A DNA stretch of 6,221 nucleotides, taken from Sedimenticola sp. (lineage in GTDB: Bacteria > Pseudomonadota > Gammaproteobacteria > Chromatiales > Chromatiaceae). Positions within the stretch are counted from its first letter, which is position 1. Every line of letters begins with the position of its first letter. This document shows, piece after piece, positions 1 through 4,960 of the stretch. The notes under the pieces were generated by a model. The model ran no database searches. It saw nothing but the letters and a program-made list of their open reading frames with translations, and was not told the origin of the DNA. A program made the position numbers and the translations under genes. Location: NCBI GenBank assembly GCA_027041035.1, contig JALULB010000128.1:5755-11975 (forward strand), read 5' to 3'.

Positions 1-828
1 GTATTTGTAGCAGGCGGCCAGGTCGCTCAGCACACCGGGGGCATCCAGATCGAAATCACGCAGATTCTCGAAATCGCTGCGCCGAAACTCGGCGTGCGGA
101 TCGTCGATATCGCCGTTGCCCAGGCTGCCGCTGCCGGCGCGGGTGTAGCGCTCGACATCCTGGAACTCGACCGGCCAGACACCGTCGTCGCGGCCGCTGA
201 TGACACTCACCGGCCGACCGTTCCGGTCGCGCCAGTGGCCGAACGGGTAGCGTCCCGGGTACGGCTTGTACACCGCCTTGTCGACATCGCCGGGATAGAC
301 CCAGTTGGAGCCGGAGTGGTTGAAGATGATGTCCAGCAGGATGCGCATATCCAGCGCGTGCGCCGCCTCGACCAGCGCGACCAGATCCTCGCGCGTGCCG
401 AAGCGCGCATCGACATCCAGATAGTCCTGGATGCCGTAGCCGTGATAGGTATCCAGATGCGTGCGCTGGCGGAATACCGGACTCAACCAGATGGCGGTGA
501 CGCCCAGATCCTTCAGGTAGCGCAGCTTCGTGCGCACCCCTTCGAGCGTGCCGCCCTGCCAGCGATCACCGCCGGATCGCGCCCAGTCGTCCCAGCGCCA
601 AGCTTCGCCATTGGGCAGATCGGGACGCGCGCTCCACGGGCTGTCGCGATCGAGCAACGGGCGTGAATCCTCCCGCGCATCGCTGAAACGGTCGACGAGC
701 AGGAAATACAACACCTGGTCGCGCCAGTCCGCCGGCGAGGGGAAATAACACTGTCGACGCGGCAGATGCACTTGGGCGCGCAAAGCGTCCGGGCGGGGCC
801 GGACCAGGGCGGAATCGGTGAAGTCCAT
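1..828 (-). CDS. GH13 alpha-amylase family glycoside hydrolase, N-terminal part (3' end outside window)
   Basis: The minus strand is open from ATG at 828-826 to the window edge, giving 276 codons without a stop. The product belongs to glycoside hydrolase family 13, which cleaves or transfers alpha-glucosidic bonds in starch, glycogen or maltodextrins. Visible signs: the barrel entry DWRDQVLYFLLVDRFSD at residues 34-50; LGVTAIWLSPVF at 108-119; HGYGIQDYLDVDARFG at 129-144; and conserved region I, LLDIIFNHSG at 164-173, with Asp166, Asn170 and His171. The catalytic Asp/Glu/Asp of regions II-IV fall beyond the window, so activity and subfamily (amylase, cyclomaltodextrinase, glucosidase, sucrose-type enzyme) cannot be decided. 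No signal peptide is seen, so it is probably cytoplasmic. The start is supported by AGGAG 9 nt upstream and an in-frame stop at 870-868. It lies 260 nt downstream of hpt on the same strand, behind a long inverted repeat. Confidence 0.9.
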   Translation of the reverse strand, partial: MDFTDSALVRPRPDALRAQVHLPRRQCYFPSPADWRDQVLYFLLVDRFSDAREDSRPLLDRDSPWSARPDLPNGEAWRWDDWARSGGDRWQGGTLEGVRTKLRYLKDLGVTAIWLSPVFRQRTHLDTYHGYGIQDYLDVDARFGTREDLVALVEAAHALDMRILLDIIFNHSGSNWVYPGDVDKAVYKPYPGRYPFGHWRDRNGRPVSVISGRDDGVWPVEFQDVERYTRAGSGSLGNGDIDDPHAEFRRSDFENLRDFDLDAPGVLSDLAACYKY

Positions 829-837
829 GGCAAAACA

Positions 838-842
838 CTCCT
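838..842 (-). promoter_or_regulatory. Shine-Dalgarno site of the GH13 gene
   Basis: The minus strand reads AGGAG, 9 nt before the ATG at 828. This strong site fixes the GH13 start. It lies only 24 nt from the edge of the long inverted repeat at 866-1035. Confidence 0.75.
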
Positions 843-865
843 GAAAGAGCAGGCGACATCCGCAA

Positions 866-1035
866 GCTTAGCCCACATTTCTCACCAGGGGGCGAGATGA
901 TCGCGTAGGGCTTTGGATTCACAGGGGGTTTTCTGAAAGAGCGGAATACAGGTCGTATCTCCGATTGAAGAAAATCTCCTGTGGATTCAAAGAACAAGCG
1001 AGGACTCGCCCATCTGGTGAGAGATGCGGGTTAGC
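866..1035. repeat. Long imperfect inverted repeat / 170-nt hairpin between hpt and the GH13 gene
   Basis: Two arms fold onto each other across the gap. The outer stem pairs 866-896 with 1005-1035: 29 pairs, two single-base bulges (869 and 1012) and one A-C mismatch (875/1027). A short stem pairs 901-904 with 998-1001. The middle stem pairs 911-934 with 969-992, giving 24 uninterrupted pairs. The apical stem pairs 942-949 with 955-963 (bulge at 959) around a loop AGGTC. Seven departures from perfect symmetry (871/1031, 879/1023, 889/1013, 916/987, 919/984, 926/977, 928/975) are G-U pairs if the plus strand is transcribed; they would be A-C mismatches in minus-strand RNA. No U-tract follows in either direction, so it is not a standard terminator. 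Candidates are a MITE or REP-like repeat, a structured plus-strand RNA, or an RNA processing/attenuation element in the hpt-GH13 leader. The pairing is seen in the sequence; the role is unknown. Confidence 0.8.
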
Positions 1036-1088
1036 CCATCTCCCGTCCGTGGGCCGCAGTATTTGACGAACCCGCGACCGAACGGCCA

Positions 1089-1655
1089 TCAACCGGCTGC
1101 GTGATCCGCTTCTGCCAGGGCAAAGATCCCCGGCGCGTTACGCCAGTAGCCCTTGTAGTCCATGCCGTAGCCGAAGACGTAACGGTCGTCGACCTCCAGG
1201 CCGATATAGTCGCATTGGAAGCCGTTGTGACGCGCATGACGTTTCCGGCACAGCACGGCGGTGAGCAAACGCGCCGGACGTTCCTCCCGACACACCGCGA
1301 CGATCTCGGCCAGGGTCACGCCTTCGTCGAGTATATCGTCGACGATCAGTACGGTGCGGCCCTCCAGCGACTGTTCATGACGCTTTCGCCAGTTCATCGC
1401 CCCGCCACGGGTCTGCTCGCGGTAGCGGGTCGCGTGGATGTAATCGAGGCGCAGCGGGAAATCCAGACGCGTCAGCAGATGCCCGGCGGGGATCAGTCCT
1501 CCGTTCATCACCACCAGCACGATGGGATCGGTGCCGGCCAGGTCCTCGGTGATCTGTCCAGCCATGCGGGAGATCGCCGCCTCGGTCTCGCTCAGGTCGA
1601 ACAGACGGTCGGCGCGGTCGAGTACCTGTTGCATGTCCTCTTTCATCGCGGTCAT
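1089..1655 (-). CDS. hpt: Hypoxanthine-guanine phosphoribosyltransferase
   Basis: The 188-residue product is a type I phosphoribosyltransferase of purine salvage. It converts hypoxanthine or guanine plus PRPP to IMP or GMP in the cytoplasm. The PRPP-binding motif VLIVDDILDEGVT is at residues 102-114, with the paired acidic residues Asp106-Asp107. An N-terminal loop LVVMNGGLIPAG is at 47-58, and the C-terminal purine-site segment DDRYVFGYGMDYKGYWRN at 156-173 is typical of HPRT. The length fits the family. I chose ATG at 1655 because it overlaps the nagZ stop as TGATG, with GGAG 8 nt upstream inside nagZ. A TTG at 1658 and ATGs at 1646 and 1634 are weaker alternatives. It is almost certainly translationally coupled to nagZ. 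Base specificity (hypoxanthine versus guanine) cannot be read from the sequence. Confidence 0.93.
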   Translation of the reverse strand: MTAMKEDMQQVLDRADRLFDLSETEAAISRMAGQITEDLAGTDPIVLVVMNGGLIPAGHLLTRLDFPLRLDYIHATRYREQTRGGAMNWRKRHEQSLEGRTVLIVDDILDEGVTLAEIVAVCREERPARLLTAVLCRKRHARHNGFQCDYIGLEVDDRYVFGYGMDYKGYWRNAPGIFALAEADHAAG

Positions 1656-2701
1656 CAACCCATCTCCAGTTTGAATGCGTCCAGATCCTGTAACGCGCGC
1701 AGCTCGGCCAGGGCCTGCGGGTAGCGATCGTCCCGAGACAGCGAACGCCGGGTGACGCGCCCCCGGCCATGCATGCGCGCGATACGTGTCTGGGCAACCG
1801 GATCCTCGCGGGTCTTCAACGTCTCCAGCACCTCGACGGCGGCGTCACGGTTGTTACACACCAGCACCATGTCGCAGCCGGCCAGCAATGCCGCCTCAGC
1901 GCGTTCGGCAAAACCGCCGGCGGTTTCGGCCGCCGCCATCGACAGGTCGTCGCTGAAGATGCAGCCCTGAAAGTTCATCCGCCGGCGGAGAACATCGCGT
2001 AGCCAGATACGCGAAAAGCCGGCCGGCCTGGCATCCACCCGGGCGTAGATGACATGTGCCGGCATGATCGCATCCAGGCCGTTGGCTATGAGTGTCTGAA
2101 AAGGCTGAAGATCGCTGAACTCCAGATCGACCAGGTCACGATCGTCGATCGGCAGGTCGACATGCGAGTCCGCCGCCACTTGGCCATGTCCGGGAAAATG
2201 CTTGCCGACGGCCGGCATGCCCGCTTCGTGCATGCCCTTCATCCAGGCGCCGGCGAGGCGCGCGACGGCCGTCGGCAGGGCATGAAACGCGCGATCGCCG
2301 ATCACCTCGCTGATACCCGCGCCCAGATCCAGCACCGGAGCAAAGCTGAAATCCACGCCCACGGCACGCAGTTCCGAGGCCATCAACCAGCCCAGGGTTC
2401 TCGCCGCGCGCAAGGCATGCGCCCGGGTGCTGTCGTACAGGGCGCCGAGGCTCGCCATCGGCGGCAGGCAGCTGAAACCTTCGCGAAAACGCTGCACCCG
2501 GCCACCCTCCTGATCGACCGCTATCAAGGTGTGCACCGAGACCTCATGAATCTGCTCGATCAGCCGACACAACTGCTCGGGAGACTCGTAGTTGCGCGAG
2601 AACAGAATGATGCCACCAGCGGCCGGATGCCTCAGCAGCTCGCGCTCCTCGGCGGAGAGCTCCACGCCCAGCAGGTCGAACATTACCTGACCGTGGCTCA
2701 T
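1655..2701 (-). CDS. nagZ: Beta-N-acetylhexosaminidase NagZ (GH3)
   Basis: The 348-residue product is a cytoplasmic GH3 enzyme of peptidoglycan recycling. It removes N-acetylglucosamine from imported GlcNAc-anhydroMurNAc(-peptide) muropeptides. Family signs in order: MFDLLGVEL at 7-15; GGIILFSRNY at 29-38; VDQEGGRVQRF at 62-72; the NagZ loop KHFPGHG at 167-173 followed by DSH at 178-180, which carries the Asp-His general acid/base pair; and FSDDLSM at 249-255, whose Asp251 is the expected nucleophile. The length matches the one-domain proteobacterial NagZ. I take ATG at 2701 (GGGA 6 nt upstream) rather than the TTG at 2707, which directly abuts that GGGA. It is the first gene of the minus-strand unit nagZ-hpt and is divergent from the FliL-like gene. 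In bacteria with inducible AmpC, NagZ products act as beta-lactamase inducers; nothing here shows that link. Confidence 0.96.
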   Translation of the reverse strand: MSHGQVMFDLLGVELSAEERELLRHPAAGGIILFSRNYESPEQLCRLIEQIHEVSVHTLIAVDQEGGRVQRFREGFSCLPPMASLGALYDSTRAHALRAARTLGWLMASELRAVGVDFSFAPVLDLGAGISEVIGDRAFHALPTAVARLAGAWMKGMHEAGMPAVGKHFPGHGQVAADSHVDLPIDDRDLVDLEFSDLQPFQTLIANGLDAIMPAHVIYARVDARPAGFSRIWLRDVLRRRMNFQGCIFSDDLSMAAAETAGGFAERAEAALLAGCDMVLVCNNRDAAVEVLETLKTREDPVAQTRIARMHGRGRVTRRSLSRDDRYPQALAELRALQDLDAFKLEMG

Positions 2702-2821
2702 GAGCAATCCCGGTCGACAAAAGACAATTTACAACGACAAGTCCGCATGGCTTGTTCCCCTGGAGCAATTCGACGCCCCATTTTCCCAGTATTTTCATCG
2801 TAATAGAAGGAATCAGATGTC
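2702..2821. promoter_or_regulatory. Divergent intergenic region between nagZ and the FliL-like gene
   Basis: This 120-nt gap must hold the promoters for both divergent genes, unless transcription enters from further away. I see no strong -35/-10 pair on either strand. It contains three GACAA copies (2716, 2723, 2736; TTGTC on the nagZ-sense strand) just upstream of nagZ. For the FliL-like gene the AT-rich stretch 2791-2805 could supply a -10 element. The region is called from gene arrangement, not from a recognised motif. Confidence 0.4.
2807..2811 (+). promoter_or_regulatory. Shine-Dalgarno site of the FliL-like gene
   Basis: AAGGA lies 10 nt before ATG 2822, a slightly long gap. A second ATG at 2817 is better spaced (5 nt) but opens only ATG-TCA-TGA, a two-codon reading frame overlapping the true start. 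This may lower initiation or may simply be chance. Confidence 0.5.
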
Positions 2822-3211
2822 ATGAAGCGAATCATCCTGCTCGGACTGTTGTCGGTACTCGGCACATTGGCGCTTGCCGGTGAAGAGGAAAGCGCGCCCG
2901 AGATCGCCTATTTCGCCCTGGAGCCGGCGCTGATCACCAACGTAAAAGGCAAGCCGCGGTATGTGAAGGCCGAGGTGCAGCTGATGACCGAACGACCCGA
3001 CAAGCTCGGCGATATCGAGATAAACGCACCGGCGATTCGACACACCCTGCTGATGCTGCTGACCGAACAGGACGGCGACACCCTGCGCACACCCGCTGGA
3101 AAAGAGGCGCTGCGCAAGAACGCGTTGGAATCGGTGCGCAAGACCCTGAAAGAGCTGACCGGAAAAAAACTGGTCGAAGAGCTGTACTTCACAGCATTCT
3201 TCGTTCAGTAA
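2822..3211 (+). CDS. FliL-family flagellar basal body-associated protein, exported
   Basis: The 129-residue product has a signal peptide: basic MKR, a hydrophobic core ILLGLLSVLGTLALA and likely cleavage after Ala19. The remainder matches the FliL periplasmic domain: a strand-like YFALEPALITNV at 30-41; YVKAEVQLMTE at 47-57; a helix with AIRHTLLMLL at 71-80; then the basic amphipathic stretch KEALRKNALESVRKTLKEL at 94-112; and the typical ending VEELYFTAFFVQ. FliL proteins surround the flagellar stator and tune torque or swarming. Classical FliL keeps an N-terminal membrane anchor and sits in a flagellar operon. Here the leader looks cleavable and no flagellar gene is visible nearby, so this is a stand-alone FliL-like protein whose role in motility is inferred. 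I leave the symbol blank because it may be a paralogue. Confidence 0.78.
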   Translation: MKRIILLGLLSVLGTLALAGEEESAPEIAYFALEPALITNVKGKPRYVKAEVQLMTERPDKLGDIEINAPAIRHTLLMLLTEQDGDTLRTPAGKEALRKNALESVRKTLKELTGKKLVEELYFTAFFVQ

Positions 3212-3213
3212 GG

Positions 3214-3240
3214 TTATACTCAAAACTACGAGAATATAAA
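3214..3240 (+). promoter_or_regulatory. Possible promoter of the HerA-like gene
   Basis: TATAAA at 3235-3240 is a candidate -10 element, with TTATAC at 3214-3219 as a poor -35 at a short 15-nt spacing. Initiation about 7 nt downstream of TATAAA would fall at 3247, exactly at the left edge of the palindrome 3247-3269. This would leave a leader of about 64 nt containing the GGAAG site. A competing TATAAT occurs at 3294-3299 but has no credible -35 and would start transcription at about 3306, after the ribosome site. Call rests on motif position only. Confidence 0.35.
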
Positions 3241-3246
3241 TCGCTA

Positions 3247-3269
3247 AATTGTTAATTTAATTAACAATT
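3247..3269. promoter_or_regulatory. Perfect 11-bp-arm palindrome, probable operator
   Basis: AATTGTTAATT and its exact reverse complement AATTAACAATT flank a single T at 3258. It lies in an AT-rich stretch between the FliL-like and HerA-like genes, 42 nt before the proposed TTG start. The stem is nearly all A-T with no U-tract after it, so it is a poor intrinsic terminator. Its perfect dyad symmetry is typical of a site for a dimeric helix-turn-helix regulator. No regulator gene is visible in the window. Confidence 0.6.
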
Positions 3270-3299
3270 GGGGAAACATTTTCTACCCGGATGTATAAT

Positions 3300-3304
3300 G
3301 GAAG
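3300..3304 (+). promoter_or_regulatory. Shine-Dalgarno site deciding the TTG start of the HerA-like gene
   Basis: GGAAG is 6 nt before TTG 3311, while the next in-frame candidate, ATG 3338, has no purine-rich site before it. The TTG sits inside a small inverted repeat ATTGG-CTG-CCAAT (3310-3322) that could partly mask it. Confidence 0.5.
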
Positions 3305-3310
3305 AATCAA

Positions 3311-4960
3311 TTGGCTGCCAATCCTGATTACCTGACCATGACCACACTGATCGGCCAGATCATTGAAGTCCGCGGCGACCGCATGATCGCCGCGTTCAGC
3401 CGCGCCGCGGGCGACGGGCAAACCGCGTCGATCGGTCGGCTGGGCTCTTTCGTCAGCGTACAGCAGAACGGCCTGCGCGTGCTCGCCTCGGTATTGAGCA
3501 TGGCGGACGATACGGATCGCGACCGCCGCCAGAATCCCGAAGCGGTCACGACAAGAGTCACCCTGATGCCGGTCGGCCAATTGGATGCCGACGGCGGGTT
3601 CTCGCCTGGCATCAACAGCTACCCGACCACTGGCGCGAAGGTCTATGCCGTCGAGGATGCCGAGCTGCGCGCGCTTTTCGATATCTACGCGCCGCTCGGT
3701 TTCGAGGTCGGCACGCTGCCGGCCAGGCACGATCAACCGGTCTATCTGCATCCCGGTCGCCTGTATGGTCGGCATCTGGCGATCCTCGGGCAGTCCGGCT
3801 CGGGCAAATCCTGGACGGTCACCAGCCTGCTGCAACGCACCGTGGAGCGCATGCCGAACGCGCATATCGTGCTGCTGGACCTGCATGGCGAATACGTCTG
3901 GCGGGACGAACAGGGCCAGATGCGGTCCGCGTTCGAGGAAGGCAGCTATCGCTATCTCAGCGCGCGCGATCTGGAGATTCCGTACTGGCTTCTGACCTAC
4001 TCGGAGCTGGTCGACCTGCTGATCGATCGCAACGATCCGGGCGCCTCGACGCAGATCGCCTTTCTCCGCGAAACCGTGTTCTCCCTGCGCAAGAAGGCCA
4101 ATGAACACCTGGACCTGGATCGCCTGTCGGTCGACTCACCGGTGTATTTTCCGCTTGCCCAGCTGTTTCTCGCGTTCAAGAAGGCCAATGAGCAGACCCT
4201 GGATTTCGGCAAGGCGCGTGGCGCGTTGAACGGCCAGTTCGATGAGTTCCTGGTCAAGCTGCAAAGCAAACTGAACGACGCGCGCTACGATTTTCTCTTC
4301 AAGCCGACGCGCAGAACCGATTCGTCCACGCTGGCCGACCTGCTGCGCGATTTCATCGGACTCGGCGAGGAACGCTCGCAGATCACGGTCATCGACCTCA
4401 GTCCGGTGCCGTTCGACGTGCGTCCGACGGTTTCCGCGCAGATCGGTCGGCTGGCGTTCGAGTTCAACTACTGGAACCCGCACTACCGGGAGTTTCCCAT
4501 CTCCCTGGTCTGCGAGGAAGCGCACGCGTATATCCCGCGGGACCGGCATGGCCAGTACGAAGGCACACGCCGGGCGATGGAGCGTATCGCAAAGGAAGGC
4601 CGGAAGTACGGCGTCAGTCTGGTCGTCGTCAGCCAGCGACCGCATGAGCTGTCGGAAACCGTGCTCGCGCAATGCGGCAACTACATCTGCCTGCGCGTCA
4701 CCAATCCGGACGACCAGGACTATATCCGCCAGCTCGTCCCGGAAAGCACGCGGGACCTGACGGAAACCCTCAGTTCACTCGGTCGCGGCGAGGCCCTGAT
4801 ACTCGGCGAAGCCACGCCGCTACCCACCCGCGTGCAATTCACTCCACCAGATCCACCGCCCAACAGCAACGACGTGGATTTTCATACCTATTGGCGCGAC
4901 GGCATGCGGGATCTGGATATCGACACCATCGTCAGTCGTTGGCGGAACCAACGGCGCTGA
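3311..4960 (+). CDS. HerA-like (DUF87) hexameric ATPase with HAS-barrel
   Basis: The 549-residue product is a HerA/FtsK-superfamily ATPase, a family whose members form hexameric rings that pump or remodel DNA. The N-terminal HAS-barrel region begins at LIGQIIEVRGDRM (13-25). Walker A is GQSGSGKS at 160-167. The HerA-type LLDLHGEY is at 188-195. Walker B is ISLVCEEAH at 397-405 with Glu402-Glu403. A motif-III/sensor segment VVVSQRPHEL is at 438-447, and the C-terminal LGRGEALILGE at 490-500 is typical. All core motifs are present, so the ATPase should be active. HerA usually pairs with NurA, or in defence systems with SIR2 or DUF4297-type effectors; none is in this window, although the far side of its neighbours is unseen. 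TTG 3311 is chosen for its GGAAG site; ATG 3338 is the alternative and would keep the barrel. Its 3' end overlaps the convergent glycosyltransferase gene by 29 bp. Confidence 0.88.
   Translation: MAANPDYLTMTTLIGQIIEVRGDRMIAAFSRAAGDGQTASIGRLGSFVSVQQNGLRVLASVLSMADDTDRDRRQNPEAVTTRVTLMPVGQLDADGGFSPGINSYPTTGAKVYAVEDAELRALFDIYAPLGFEVGTLPARHDQPVYLHPGRLYGRHLAILGQSGSGKSWTVTSLLQRTVERMPNAHIVLLDLHGEYVWRDEQGQMRSAFEEGSYRYLSARDLEIPYWLLTYSELVDLLIDRNDPGASTQIAFLRETVFSLRKKANEHLDLDRLSVDSPVYFPLAQLFLAFKKANEQTLDFGKARGALNGQFDEFLVKLQSKLNDARYDFLFKPTRRTDSSTLADLLRDFIGLGEERSQITVIDLSPVPFDVRPTVSAQIGRLAFEFNYWNPHYREFPISLVCEEAHAYIPRDRHGQYEGTRRAMERIAKEGRKYGVSLVVVSQRPHELSETVLAQCGNYICLRVTNPDDQDYIRQLVPESTRDLTETLSSLGRGEALILGEATPLPTRVQFTPPDPPPNSNDVDFHTYWRDGMRDLDIDTIVSRWRNQRR

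Noticed and set aside
94..666. A 190-codon plus-strand open frame in the first kilobase.
   Set aside because: The minus-strand frame of the same region encodes a clear GH13 enzyme with region I intact; the plus frame is Ala/Val/Arg-rich and without motifs.
866..1035. Integron attC site as an explanation of the long imperfect palindrome.
   Set aside because: The ends do not give the paired RYYYAAC and GTTRRRY core sites, there is no integrase or cassette array, and the stem is longer and better paired than usual for attC.
866..1035. ERIC element as an explanation of the palindrome.
   Set aside because: A stretch near 976-989 resembles part of the ERIC consensus as I remember it, but the rest does not clearly follow it and the length differs. 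A database comparison would be needed to revive this.
2054..2803. A 249-codon plus-strand open frame opposite nagZ.
   Set aside because: It is the antisense shadow of the NagZ catalytic region, which is unambiguous; its His/Arg/Gln-rich composition is that of a shadow frame.
3247..3269. Rho-independent terminator of the FliL-like gene.
   Set aside because: The palindrome is almost entirely A-T and is followed by GGGG rather than a T-tract.
3298..3327. Short leader peptide from ATG 3298 (nine codons) overlapping the HerA-like start.
   Set aside because: It has no ribosome site of its own and no regulatory codon bias; it probably arises by chance from TATAATGG.
3257..4108. A 283-codon open frame on the minus strand opposite the HerA-like gene.
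   Set aside because: It mirrors the codon structure of a clear ATPase gene on the plus strand, its protein shows no recognisable domain, and long antisense frames are common in GC-rich DNA.
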